Source: G965227875 sp965227875 (GTDB lineage Bacteria > Pseudomonadota > Alphaproteobacteria > Rhizobiales > JAJFHC01). Taken from it: a DNA stretch of 64,000 bases. Each line of letters begins with the position of its first letter. Position 1 is the first letter of the stretch. Location of the stretch: the NCBI GenBank assembly GCA_965227875.1, contig OZ245783.1, positions 5,208,001-5,272,000 of the forward strand, given 5' to 3'. Below, one piece after another: positions 52,403-61,130 of the stretch. The notes under the pieces are model-generated. The model did no database searches. It was given only the letters and a program-made list of their open reading frames with translations, and was not told where the DNA came from. Made by a program: the position numbers and the translations under genes.

Positions 52403-53395
52403 TCAGCCGAGATCGGGCGAAACGGGCACGACGATCCGGCCGCGCACCTTGCCTTCCAGGAAGAGCGGCGCGGTTTCGATGACGTCGTCCATCGGAACTT
52501 CGGTGACCATGGCCTCAAGCCGCGCCATGTCGAGATCGCCCGCGAGCTGGGCCCACGCCGCCTCGCGTTCCGGTTTCGGGCACATGACGCTGTCGACACC
52601 CTTGAGGGTGACGCCGCGCAGGATGAAGGGCGCGACGCTCGTAGGCAGGTCCATGCTGCCGGCGAGACCGCATGCCGCAACCACGCCGCGATACGTCATC
52701 ATCGAGAGCACGTTCGCGAGGACCGTGCCGCCGACGACGTCGACGGCGGCCGCCCAGCGCTCCTTGTTGAGCGGACGGACCTTTCCCGACACCTCTTCCC
52801 GGTCGACGATGTTCGAGGCTCCGAGACCCTTGAGATAGTCGGCCTCGTTGGGTCGACCCGTCACCGCATCGATCGTGTAGCCCCTGCTCGCCAGGAGGGC
52901 CGTCGCCACGCTGCCGACACCGCCCGACGCGCCGGTCACCACAACGTCGCCCTGGTCGGGCGTCACACCTTCGCTTTCCAGTGCCAGCACGCACAGCATG
53001 GCGGTGTAGCCCGCGGTGCCGATGGCCATGGCCTGCCGCAGGGAGATTGCGTCGGGCAGCTTCACCAGCCAGTCGCCCTTGACCTGCGCGCGTTTAGCAA
53101 GCCCGCCCCAGTGGCGTTCGCCGACACCCCAGCCGTTCAGCACGACCCTGTCTCCCGGCGCATAGTCCGCGTGGTTGCTTTCCGTCACGATGCCGGAGAA
53201 ATCGATGCCCGGGACCATCGGGAAGCTGCGGACGACCGGCGCGCTCCCGGTGATCGCCAGCGCATCCTTGTAGTTCAGCGTCGACCAGGCGACATCGACC
53301 GCCACCTCGCCCTCGCCAAGGGCCTCGAAGGTCACCTGGCTCTGTGAAACACTCTGCTTGTCGTCGTCCTTGTCGATCACGATCGCATCGAACAT
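52403..53395 (-). CDS. acuI: acryloyl-CoA reductase AcuI
   Basis: 330 residues from the ATG at 53395 with AGAAGGAG upstream. MDR fold of the YhdH/AcuI type: STLNYKDALAITG, GIDFSGIV, VVLNGWGVGERHWGG, and the NADPH motif VTGASGGVGSVA. Reduces toxic acryloyl-CoA from DMSP cleavage to propionyl-CoA. Between acuR and dddL. Confidence 0.94.
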   Translation of the reverse strand: MFDAIVIDKDDDKQSVSQSQVTFEALGEGEVAVDVAWSTLNYKDALAITGSAPVVRSFPMVPGIDFSGIVTESNHADYAPGDRVVLNGWGVGERHWGGLAKRAQVKGDWLVKLPDAISLRQAMAIGTAGYTAMLCVLALESEGVTPDQGDVVVTGASGGVGSVATALLASRGYTIDAVTGRPNEADYLKGLGASNIVDREEVSGKVRPLNKERWAAAVDVVGGTVLANVLSMMTYRGVVAACGLAGSMDLPTSVAPFILRGVTLKGVDSVMCPKPEREAAWAQLAGDLDMARLEAMVTEVPMDDVIETAPLFLEGKVRGRIVVPVSPDLG

Positions 53396-53408
53396 CGGGT
53401 TTCTCCTT

Positions 53409-54053
53409 CTATCTGGAAACAAGTCTGAAAAAGCCGTCGGCGAACTGGCGCAACGGCTCGGGTTTGCGTTCGAGTTTGGCGCGCAGGACGGCCCCTTCCC
53501 AGCCGACCCAGAAAAATGCCGCGAGTTCGTCGGGATCGCCGGTCTCCGGGATCTCGCCATGGTCCCGGGCGGCCCGCAGGCAGGCGGCCGTGCGGGCCTG
53601 CCAGTCCTCGAGAACGCTCACCAGCCGCGCCCGGAACGCCTCGGGCAGTGCCGCCATCTCCTGGCCGAGATTGCCCACCAGGCAGCCTCGGCGGAAGCCG
53701 TATTGCGCCATGCCGCTTTCCGCATCCACGACGAAACCGCGAAGGCGCTCGAGCGGCGAGAGATCGCCATTGTCGAACCACGATGAAAGCTTCTGCGCAA
53801 AATAGTGGTGATAGGCGTCGATGAGCGCCTCGCCGAAATCCGCCTTGGACCGGAAGTGGTAGTAGAAGCTGCCCTTGGTGACGTCCGACGCCTTGAGGAT
53901 TTCGTCGATGCCGACCGAGGAATAGCCGCGCTCCGTCAGATAGACGAGACCGGTGCGGATGAGGGCTGTCCGCGCGGCCTGGTCCGACGTCGCCATCCTG
54001 GGACGCCCGCGCCTGCGCGGGTTCGACGGAAGAGTGGCCTGCTGTTCGCTCAT
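53409..54053 (-). CDS. acuR: TetR-family repressor AcuR
   Basis: 214 residues. HTH RGYSSVGIDEILKASDVTKGSFYYHFRSK at about 42-70. The C-terminal ligand domain matches the AcuR/YxaF-like group (GCLVGNLGQEMA; FFWVGWEGA). By context it represses acuR-acuI-dddL and releases with acrylate. A perfect palindrome lies 6 bp ahead of its start. Confidence 0.9.
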   Translation of the reverse strand: MSEQQATLPSNPRRRGRPRMATSDQAARTALIRTGLVYLTERGYSSVGIDEILKASDVTKGSFYYHFRSKADFGEALIDAYHHYFAQKLSSWFDNGDLSPLERLRGFVVDAESGMAQYGFRRGCLVGNLGQEMAALPEAFRARLVSVLEDWQARTAACLRAARDHGEIPETGDPDELAAFFWVGWEGAVLRAKLERKPEPLRQFADGFFRLVSR

Positions 54054-54058
54054 GGCGC

Positions 54059-54084
54059 TTTAATAGACCAATCGGTCTATTAAA
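54059..54084 (-). promoter_or_regulatory. AcuR operator palindrome
   Basis: TTTAATAGACC and GGTCTATTAAA are perfect 11-bp arms around a 4-bp centre, only 6 bp before the acuR start codon. This is the form expected for a TetR-family autorepressor. Confidence 0.85.
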
Positions 54085-54236
54085 TTCAACCTTATTAAGA
54101 TCTCGGATTAGGCCCTGTTTTCATTGGACATTCCAGAAACCCGGACGCAAACTCCCCAACCTGCCTGCAGCCTGCGGTTCGTCTGGCACGGCCGGAGCGT
54201 GCCCGTCCCCCTCGCCCACCAGGAAAGACCGTCATC

Positions 54237-54857
54237 ATGTTTCTCGCCACAATCGCGCTCATCTGGGGCATCGCGGCCGTCACCCCGGGACCGAACTTCC
54301 TCGTCATCGTCCGCGCCTCGCTGACCGGCGACCGGAAAGTCGCCATGGCCACAGTCGCGGGCACGATCGCCGGCACGTTCGTCTGGGGCGTGGCGGGCTG
54401 GCTCGGCATCACCGCGCTGTTCGCCGCCGCCCCCTTCGCATTTGTCGCCCTGAAGATTGTCGGCGGCATCTACATCGCCTGGCTCGGCCTGCGGATCCTG
54501 TGGAACGCCCGCACGCCCGGACCGGGCGTCACGCAGGTTACGCGCCCAGCACGCGCCCTCAGCCCGTCTGGCGGATTCCGCCTCGCGCTTGCGACCAGCA
54601 TCGCAAATCCGAAATCCGCCGTCTTCGTCGCCAGCCTGTTCGCCGCCGCCCTGCCGGCCGGCTATCACTGGAGCCAGGGGGTCGTCGCCGTGCTCATGAT
54701 GATGGCCATATCGGGAACCTGGTATTCAGGCCTCGCGCTCGTTCTGGCGAAGCCGTCGGTCGCACAAGCCTACAACCGGGCCCGCCGCGCGATAGACATC
54801 GCCACCGGCGCCGTCTTCCTCGCCTTCGGGGCGAAACTGGCCCTGTCGGAACGGTGA
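54237..54857 (+). CDS. LysE family translocator
   Basis: 206 residues, six membrane segments. N-terminal motif LIWGIAAVTPGPNFLVIVR and loop LATSIANPKSAVFVASLF are LysE/RhtB-family signatures. Exports an amino acid or related metabolite. It stands alone, divergent from acuR; the 180-bp gap holds the acuR operator. Confidence 0.92.
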   Translation: MFLATIALIWGIAAVTPGPNFLVIVRASLTGDRKVAMATVAGTIAGTFVWGVAGWLGITALFAAAPFAFVALKIVGGIYIAWLGLRILWNARTPGPGVTQVTRPARALSPSGGFRLALATSIANPKSAVFVASLFAAALPAGYHWSQGVVAVLMMMAISGTWYSGLALVLAKPSVAQAYNRARRAIDIATGAVFLAFGAKLALSER

Positions 54858-54965
54858 CGCGGGCACGGCCGTCGGCTTGAAGCATCTTCGCGGTAAAATT
54901 TACAATCCGCGTCAGCCGATCGCGCTAAACTCCTGAAAGGACTCACGGACAGCCGGGCCTGACGA

Positions 54966-56387
54966 ATGACGCGCTACGAAAGAGACATGCGGGGCTATGG
55001 CCCGGTCACGCCATCCGGATGCTGGCCCGGCAACGCCAGGATCGCGGTGCAGTTCGTCATCAATTACGAGGAAGGCGGCGAAAACTGCCTCCTGCATGGC
55101 GACGGCCAGTCCGAAGCGTTTCTCTCGGAAGTCGTCGGCGCGGCCAACTGGCCCGGCCAGCGGCACTGGAACATGGAATCCATGTACGAGTACGGCGCGC
55201 GCGCCGGCTTCTGGCGGCTGCACCGTCTGTTCACCCATGCCGCCATCCCCGTGACGGTCTACGGTGTGGCGACAGCGCTGGCGCGCTCGCCCGACCAGGT
55301 CGCGGCCATGCAGGACGCCGGCTGGGAGATTGCGTCGCACGGCCTCAAGTGGATCGAGTACAAGGACTTTTCGGAAGACGAAGAGCGTGCGCATCTCCGC
55401 GAGACCCTCCGCCTCCATCGCGAGGTGACCGGCGCCGACCCCGCCGGCTTCTATCTCGGTCGCACCTCGATGCACACGCTCCGGCTCGCCGCATCGGAGG
55501 CGAATTTTGAATACCTGTCGGACAGTTATGCCGACGACCTGCCCTACTGGATCGAGGTGGACGGCAAGGCGCAGCTCGTCATCCCCTATACGCTCGACAC
55601 CAACGACATGCGCTTCGCCACGCCGCAGGGCTTCAATTCCGGCGACCAGTTCTTCGCCTATCTGCGCGACGCGTTCGACGTGCTCTACGAGGAGGGCGCC
55701 GCCGGGGCGCCGAAGCTTCTCAATATCGGCCTGCACTGCCGGCTCGCCGGACGGCCGGGCCGCACGGCCGCGTTGAAGCGCTTCATCGAACATGTCCGCG
55801 CCCATGACGGCGTCTGGATCGCCCGGCGCATCGACATTGCGCGGCACTGGAAGCACGCGCACCCCCATACCCCTCCCGCACTCCGCCCGTCGCGCATGAC
55901 GAGAGCCGAGTTCGTCGAAAGGTTCGGCACCATATTCGAACATTCGCCGTGGATCGCCGAGCGTGCTTTCGAACTGGAACTCGGACCGGCCCACGACAGC
56001 GCCGGGGGCCTGCACAACGCGCTTGCCCGGATGTTCCGTTCGGCGGGCCGCGACGAGCGTGTCGCCGTCCTGAACGCCCACCCGGATCTTGCCGGCAAGC
56101 TCGCGGCGGCGAAACGGCTGACGGCGGAATCGGCTGCCGAGCAGGCGGGCGCGGGCCTCGATGCGCTCACGGACTCCGAGCGCGCCCGGTTCACGGACCT
56201 GAACCAAACCTACAGGGCGAAGTTCGGATTTCCTTTCATCATCGCCGTCAAGGGCCTGAACAAGAAGGATATTCTTGAAGCTTTCGAATCCCGGATAAAC
56301 CATGATGCGGACACCGAGTTCGCAACGGCCTGCGGGCAGGTCGAACGCATTGCCCTGATGCGCCTCAGGGACATGCTGCCGGGATGA
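54966..56387 (+). CDS. puuE: allantoinase (PuuE type) fused to OHCU decarboxylase (UraD)
   Basis: 473 residues. N-terminal ~310 residues are a polysaccharide-deacetylase-like allantoinase: QFVINYEEGGENCLLHGDGQSE, GWEIASHGLKWIEY, and NIGLHCRLAGRPGR. C-terminal ~160 residues are UraD: GTIFEHSPWIAERAF, LNAHPDLAGKLA, LTDSERARFTDLNQTYRAKFGFPFIIAVKG, with the catalytic His in HPDLA. Together they convert OHCU to allantoin and allantoin to allantoate in purine breakdown. The next gene (frameshifted) would act further down the same path. Confidence 0.93.
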   Translation: MTRYERDMRGYGPVTPSGCWPGNARIAVQFVINYEEGGENCLLHGDGQSEAFLSEVVGAANWPGQRHWNMESMYEYGARAGFWRLHRLFTHAAIPVTVYGVATALARSPDQVAAMQDAGWEIASHGLKWIEYKDFSEDEERAHLRETLRLHREVTGADPAGFYLGRTSMHTLRLAASEANFEYLSDSYADDLPYWIEVDGKAQLVIPYTLDTNDMRFATPQGFNSGDQFFAYLRDAFDVLYEEGAAGAPKLLNIGLHCRLAGRPGRTAALKRFIEHVRAHDGVWIARRIDIARHWKHAHPHTPPALRPSRMTRAEFVERFGTIFEHSPWIAERAFELELGPAHDSAGGLHNALARMFRSAGRDERVAVLNAHPDLAGKLAAAKRLTAESAAEQAGAGLDALTDSERARFTDLNQTYRAKFGFPFIIAVKGLNKKDILEAFESRINHDADTEFATACGQVERIALMRLRDMLPG

Positions 56388-56415
56388 GAGCGCACCGCAA
56401 GAGCCAACCGATGCC

Positions 56416-57242
56416 ATGAGCGAACCGACCTATTTCTCCCCCTCCGGCGGTCATCCGCACCAGACCGACCTCATGACCGGCCGCGCCGTCTTCACCGAGG
56501 CCTATGCGGTGATCCCCGCCGGGGTCATGCGCGACATCGTCACGAGCTGCCTGCCGCATTGGGACAAGACCCGTCTCTGGGTCCTCGCCCGTCCGATGAC
56601 CGGCTTCGCGGAGACGTTCTCCCAGTACATCATGGAACTGCAGCCCGGCGGCGGCAGCGAACGGCCCGATAACGATCCGGACGCCCAAGCGGTGCTCTTC
56701 GTGACGCAGGGCGAACTGACGCTGACGGTGGACGGCAGCACGCACGTGATGACGCCCGGCGGCTACGCCTATGTGCCGGCGGGCGCAGGCTGGACGGCGC
56801 GAAACGCTGGCGGCAGCGTGACCTGTTTCCACTGGATCCGGAAGGCCTACGAGGCCGTCGAGGGCGTGGATCCGCCGAAGTCCTTCGTGGTCAATGAACG
56901 CGACATCGCGCCGGTCGAGATGCCGGGGACCAACGGCGTCTGGTCCACGACGCGGTTCGTCGATCCCGCGGACATGGCCCACGACATGCACGTCACCATC
57001 GTCAATTTCGAACCCGGCGGCGTGATCCCGTTCGAGGAGACCCATGTCATGGAGCACGGTCTCTACGTTCTCGAGGGCAAGGCCGTCTACAAGCTCACCG
57101 CGACTGGGTCGAGGTCGAGGCAGGCGACTTCATGTGGCTGCGCGCCTTCTGCCCCCAGGCCTGCTACGCCGGCGGCCCCGGCCGCTTCCGCTACCTCCTC
57201 TACAAGGACGTCAACCGCCACGCCGCACTCACGCGGCGTTGA
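56416..57242 (+). pseudogene. allE: (S)-ureidoglycine aminohydrolase, frameshifted
   Basis: Bicupin protein with GRAVFTEAYAVIPAGVMRDIVTS and a first cupin (about 60-130), then MHVTIVNFEPGGVIPFEETHVMEHGLYVLEGKAVYKL. After codon 227 the frame is lost: an AAGCTCACCGCG run at 57091-57102 lacks one base relative to the expected K-L-N-R-D-W. In the +1-shifted frame family sequence resumes (DWVEVEAGDFMWLRAF; YLLYKDVNRH) and ends at TGA 57240-57242. The unshifted frame runs on as nonsense to 57303. Either a real decay or a sequencing error. It follows the puuE-uraD fusion by 28 bp. Confidence 0.85.
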
Positions 57243-57270
57243 GACACACGCACGCCCGGACCCTCAACCC

Positions 57271-57341
57271 GCCATCTTTTCCGGGCCTGACCCGGTAATC
57301 TAGCGACACCCCCCCGCCCTCGCTCTCCGCTCGATGCGCGG
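57271..57341 (+). repeat. left copy of ~70-bp REP-like direct repeat
   Basis: About 58 of 71 positions match the sequence at 60211-60280 in the same orientation, with a 1-nt indel in a C run. The two copies flank the AT-rich islet. The element is internally near-palindromic (CCCGG...TCTAGCG against CGCTCGATGCGCGG), as intergenic REP elements are. Confidence 0.75.
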
Positions 57342-57528
57342 CCGTCGAATTTCCGACCAGTAAAAGTCTTCCAATTTCATTACAAAAAAGAGCAATACGT
57401 TCGCAATCAAACACAAAATACTGTTTTGAGATTCTATTTAACCTCAAACATAATAACCAACACAAACGTATATAAATAGCCCGATAAACGAAACAAATAA
57501 CGATATGATCAAGACTCATATGCAAAAT

Positions 57529-58701
57529 TCACAAAAGGAGATTTTCACGGCTATCTAACTTTCGTATCCCCTGCTGGAGCAAATGTTTATATAGAAGGCT
57601 CGCTCCAGAACTACCCGGCAAATAGGTCTCGCTGTTAAAGTCGGAATCTGTAAGTTTCACTCGATCAAAGATTTTGGCAAATTCCTCCTGTTCGACGACG
57701 CGAGGTTTATCCACTATTTCCAAAAATGCGTCTTTTAGAAAACGAATCATGGCATTAAAACCAGTTGTTCTGGCGAGCACTTGGCCTTGCTCATCATTTT
57801 CCCACGCTTCCGGCCACCTATCCCGAACGGCTTCGAAAAAGTTCGAAACTATCAACAGGACCGAAAGAGCATCTTCTTTACGATAAAAATCGACAAATAT
57901 TTTAGTCTGCCAATTCTCACCTGGTTCAACCTTCGAACCCAACCCCCAAATGCTCTTACTACGTTCTTTTTCTTGATCCTTCGGGAGGTGTCGCAAAATA
58001 CCGTTCACAACGGTCGCTTGTGCGAGGGTCTCTCCGTCAACCCCCGGGGTACGCTTGCCGAGACGCTTAATCCTATGGTGAAAAGGACCATTCTCATCTC
58101 GATTCAAAGCCACAACGACGTCATGAGCCATCTTATATGGGCTGTTTTCCTTCGCATAATCCAGTAAATCATACATCAATGACTTATTGACCTTAGTCTG
58201 CGCAAGATTTACACGAGAGAAAATTTCCGCTTGGTCCGCAATGTCCGCGCCAACAAAGATAGATACATTGACTTCAAAAAGACCCTTGGAATGATCTCTT
58301 TCGGTTAGTCCAGCCAAACGATGCTGACCGTCTATTACAAATGCTGCAGCCTCAACGGGGATAGGGGTATCACCTTCTTCGTCTGAACCTTCGTAGCCAA
58401 CGACATTGAGATTGAACAAACCTTCGCATCCGGCAACTTCATCCAGTTCGACGCATCTTTCATCGACGGCAAGAATGATTGAGGTCGGAAATGTAGCGTA
58501 TTCCAGATTCACATACGCTTTTAACGATTTTAAACGGCTTGGCGACAAATCGCGCTGTATGCCATCAATGCTTCCCGGGTCGCCCTCCTCAAAAGTCCGC
58601 ACGTCAACAGTCGCAATTTCTAGAAGGTCACGGCTGTCGATCGCACCGATGTAAAATTCGCCGATAGGCTGGTCAACTTTGAGAACCTTTAAGGATTTCA
58701 T
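57529..58701 (-). CDS. DGQHR domain protein (DndB-like)
   Basis: 390 residues. Conserved motif FVIDGQHRLAGL (DGQHR at 124-128), preceded by QRDLSPSRLKSLKAYV and followed by FSRVNLAQTKVNKSL, the pattern of DGQHR/DndB/ParB-like proteins. DndB regulates phosphorothioate DNA modification; other DGQHR proteins occur in defence islands with unknown roles. Overlaps the upstream membrane-protein gene by 4 bp. No dndACDE genes are near. Confidence 0.88.
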   Translation of the reverse strand: MKSLKVLKVDQPIGEFYIGAIDSRDLLEIATVDVRTFEEGDPGSIDGIQRDLSPSRLKSLKAYVNLEYATFPTSIILAVDERCVELDEVAGCEGLFNLNVVGYEGSDEEGDTPIPVEAAAFVIDGQHRLAGLTERDHSKGLFEVNVSIFVGADIADQAEIFSRVNLAQTKVNKSLMYDLLDYAKENSPYKMAHDVVVALNRDENGPFHHRIKRLGKRTPGVDGETLAQATVVNGILRHLPKDQEKERSKSIWGLGSKVEPGENWQTKIFVDFYRKEDALSVLLIVSNFFEAVRDRWPEAWENDEQGQVLARTTGFNAMIRFLKDAFLEIVDKPRVVEQEEFAKIFDRVKLTDSDFNSETYLPGSSGASLLYKHLLQQGIRKLDSRENLLL

Positions 58702-59282
58702 TTTGCACCAACACTCTTCGCAGCCGCCTTTTGTTTATTCAACAGGTCAGCACGTTCTTCAGGGTTCTCACGGTCTACGACATCTGTGAGATTGAATTCA
58801 TGCACTCGGAACGAAACAAATCCCCAAACGAAGAGCATAAACCCGTATCCAAAAAAGCCGACCCAAACGATTGGAGGATGTATCGCTTCGGAGAATCCCT
58901 TTGTCTCCGACAAGACGAACCAACCTGCTGCAGCAAAACCAAACGCCAAAAATAGAGTGAAAAAATTAAGCACTCCTCCCAACGCCCTATTATTCAGCGC
59001 AGCAAGCGAAACCAATGCACCTGCTAGTCCAAGTATCGGAAGGACGAGTTCTCCAGCATCCCAAAAAGCCCAAAATTTTGATCTAACCGCGTCTCCTGAT
59101 AAGTCTCCCGCGCTCGGCGTAAAGGGTATCGAGAGCAAAAGAAATGGAGTAAATGTAAATAATAATGTAAAAAATACTTCTGCTATAGCGCGCCAAAAAG
59201 GGTTATATAAAAGTGATTTTTTCATTCTTTCTTTAACCCTCGAGAATACACTCGAAAGACTGTCATTTGCGACCAAAAACAT
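58698..59282 (-). CDS. four-TM membrane protein of the islet
   Basis: 194 residues from the ATG at 59282 (AGAGG upstream, overlapping the methylase gene by 20 bp); Met20 at 59225 is an alternative. Four membrane segments (about 30-53, 77-97, 102-124, 134-158) and a charged, Lys/Glu-rich C-terminal tail (about 165-194). No family recognised. It sits between, and overlaps, the methylase and DGQHR genes, so the three products probably function together. Confidence 0.8.
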   Translation of the reverse strand: MFLVANDSLSSVFSRVKERMKKSLLYNPFWRAIAEVFFTLLFTFTPFLLLSIPFTPSAGDLSGDAVRSKFWAFWDAGELVLPILGLAGALVSLAALNNRALGGVLNFFTLFLAFGFAAAGWFVLSETKGFSEAIHPPIVWVGFFGYGFMLFVWGFVSFRVHEFNLTDVVDRENPEERADLLNKQKAAAKSVGAK

Positions 59283-60063
59283 ACAACGCCTCTGTTGTCG
59301 TTTTTCTGTGTATGGACGACCCAGAAATAACCGATGATCGCCCTATCGATCTAGATTGTCCGGCTCCGTTATAGAGGTTCCGAATGCTATAATGATCGGC
59401 ATTCGTGAGAACGACGATTGCGCCCTTGTCAACTGCACCTCGAATGCAAGAACTCAGCCTAACCTGATCATCCCAACTGAATATGTTTTGATTATATTTT
59501 ACAAAACCATTCATATTGTGGGCTGTTGTATAAGGTGGATCAACAAACACTAAGTCTCCTGAACTTGCCTTTGCAATTGTTTTTGAAAAGTCCGCGCACT
59601 CAATTTCCACTCCTCTAAGAGCTAAGCTGATTTCCTGAAAGTCCTCATCCTCAAAAATGATTTTTGTTTTTGTTCCAATCGGAACATTGAACTGCCCCTT
59701 TAAATTTTCGCGATACAAACCATTCCAACAAGTTCTATTCAAATACAAAAATTGCGCTGCTCGCGTGTGCGCAGTTCTTCGCACACGTCTCCTCTCTTTA
59801 TAATAAAATTCCTTACTATGAAGCCTCTGGAGTCTATTTAGTTCAGAATAAACATACTCCCAAGAATCACGAATTGCACAATATGTCTCAATTAATCTAT
59901 GATTAACATCAGCAATTAATGCTGATTTTGGTTGCAAGTGAAAAAAAACTGCGCCACCACCCAAGAACGGCTCAATATACTTTCCAGAAAAATTGGGCAT
60001 TTCGAAATCTGGATCAGCAAACAGCCAACGTTTACCTCCCGCCCATTTCAGAAATGGTTTCAA
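59263..60063 (-). CDS. DNA adenine methyltransferase (Dam-like, alpha class)
   Basis: 266 residues from a TTG at 60063 with GGAG 8 nt upstream; this puts KPFLKWAGGKR at the very N-terminus, as in Dam. AdoMet site EPFLGGGAVFF (about 31-41), catalytic DPPY in VFVDPPYTTAH (about 172-182), and YLNRTCWNGLYREN typical of the target-recognition side. Methylates N6 of adenine; site unknown. No restriction enzyme is adjacent. Strongly AT-rich codon use unlike neighbours. Confidence 0.93.
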   Translation of the reverse strand: MKPFLKWAGGKRWLFADPDFEMPNFSGKYIEPFLGGGAVFFHLQPKSALIADVNHRLIETYCAIRDSWEYVYSELNRLQRLHSKEFYYKERRRVRRTAHTRAAQFLYLNRTCWNGLYRENLKGQFNVPIGTKTKIIFEDEDFQEISLALRGVEIECADFSKTIAKASSGDLVFVDPPYTTAHNMNGFVKYNQNIFSWDDQVRLSSCIRGAVDKGAIVVLTNADHYSIRNLYNGAGQSRSIGRSSVISGSSIHRKTTTEALYVFGRK

Positions 60064-60210
60064 GAAAATTTCTCCAGAAGCTACTGTATTCCCTCTCTGT
60101 AATCGCGTTACATGAAAAGGTTGTCAACTACATTATTCAGAAAAATTACAGTACATCCACCAAATTTACAGATAGCCCTATTCTTCAGACGCTGCCCCCA
60201 CCCCCCCACC

Positions 60211-60280
60211 CCGGTCTTTGCCGGGCGCGACCCGGCGATCCAGCGACGCCCCCCGCCCTCGCTTCCCGCTGGATACGCGG
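60211..60280 (+). repeat. right copy of ~70-bp REP-like direct repeat
   Basis: Same orientation as the copy at 57271-57341. CCCGGCGATCCAGCG and CGCTGGATACGCGGG within it are near-complementary, so it can fold into a hairpin. Confidence 0.75.
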
Positions 60281-60587
60281 GTCAAGCCCGCGCAAGGCGA
60301 AGACGGAGGGCTTTTTCAGTCCCTTTTAGGCAGCGACATCCGGAGGCCGCGCAAAGCGAATTGGGGGCTTTGCTTGGCCCGGCAGGTCAGGCGGTTCCAC
60401 GGGCCTAGCCCGCCCTTCGAGCCAGGCGGCTTCAGTGGACCATTCTCCCCCCGAATTGCCGGCGAAGGCCGGCATCCAGGAAGGCCTGCCGGGGCCGCGG
60501 TCATCGGGGCCCGACTTGACGTCCGCGGCACGGTCCCGGACACGGCCCGGGCGTGGGTACTCCGTCGATCGTCCGAGCTCCCTTTCC
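60281..60587. other. GC-rich intergenic region with REP-like fragments, no gene
   Basis: Between the right direct repeat and the paaI operator. It contains further REP-like pieces (for example GCCGGCGAAGGCCGGCATCC around 60460-60479). No ORF with family similarity. Together with 60064-60210 (AT-rich, likely methylase promoter) it fills the only gap over 300 bp in the window. Confidence 0.6.
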
Positions 60588-60627
60588 TGATACTAATTCT
60601 TGCGCGCTCTTCGGGATTTCCGTATCA
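60588..60627 (+). promoter_or_regulatory. probable PaaX-type operator ahead of paaI-paaK-paaX
   Basis: TGATACTAATTC and GATTTCCGTATCA form an imperfect inverted repeat, 41 bp ahead of paaI. Twelve of fourteen bases of GATTTCCGTATCAC match the site ahead of paaA. The TGATxCG-like core also resembles the PaaX site of E. coli. Confidence 0.6.
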
Positions 60628-60668
60628 CTTTCACCCATAAGAGAAAATCGCACGGGGAGGCGCGGTTC

Positions 60669-61127
60669 ATGACCGCTGGTGATGAGGCCCAGGATCTGGC
60701 GGAACGCGCGGCAGCCGCCATGTTTGCGGAAGACAGGGCTTCGCGCGGGCTCGGCATGGAGATCGCCTCCGTCGCACCCGGCAAGGCCACACTCACCATG
60801 GCCGTACGCGACGACATGGTGAACGGGCACGGCATCTGCCACGGCGGCTTCATCTTCCTGCTCGCCGACTCCGCCTTCGCCTTTGCCTGCAACAGCTACA
60901 ACCTGTCGACCGTCGCCGCCCATGCCGACATTTCCTTCGTCAAGGCAGCATCCGCCGGCGACACGCTGACGGCCAGCGCCCGCGAGACGTTCCGCGCCGG
61001 CCGCAATGGCATCTACGACATCGAGGTCACCGACCAGACCGGCGCCGTCGTCGCCCATTTCCGGGGCAAGTCGCGCACCATCAAAGGCACAGTCATCCCA
61101 GAACTCGACGATCGACCGGAGACCTGA
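60669..61127 (+). CDS. paaI: hydroxyphenylacetyl-CoA thioesterase PaaI
   Basis: 152 residues from the ATG at 60669 with GGGGAGG upstream. Hot-dog thioesterase: NGHGICHGGFIFLLADSAFAFACNS is the PaaI signature with its catalytic Asp. Releases CoA from dead-end ring-hydroxylated phenylacetyl-CoA products. First gene of paaI-paaK-paaX. Confidence 0.95.
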   Translation: MTAGDEAQDLAERAAAAMFAEDRASRGLGMEIASVAPGKATLTMAVRDDMVNGHGICHGGFIFLLADSAFAFACNSYNLSTVAAHADISFVKAASAGDTLTASARETFRAGRNGIYDIEVTDQTGAVVAHFRGKSRTIKGTVIPELDDRPET

Positions 61128-61130
61128 CCC

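Larger units (their letters stand above)
57342..60210 (-). mobile_element. AT-rich islet (methylase, four-TM protein, DGQHR protein)
   Basis: Base composition drops sharply between the two direct repeats (one sample line, 59641-59700, is 23 of 60 G+C, against about two-thirds in neighbouring genes). It holds only three genes, all on the minus strand and overlapping. No integrase, transposase or tRNA is visible. Compact horizontally acquired cassette is the likely reading. 57342-57528 has no gene and is AT-rich. Confidence 0.7.

Noticed and set aside
59263..60063. Restriction-modification system around the Dam-like gene
   Set aside because: Neither the four-TM protein nor the DGQHR protein shows nuclease motifs, so no restriction partner can be claimed.
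60181..60480. Possible CRISPR or tRNA remnant next to the islet
   Set aside because: The repeats are GC-rich REP-like palindromes without regular spacers, and no cloverleaf could be drawn.
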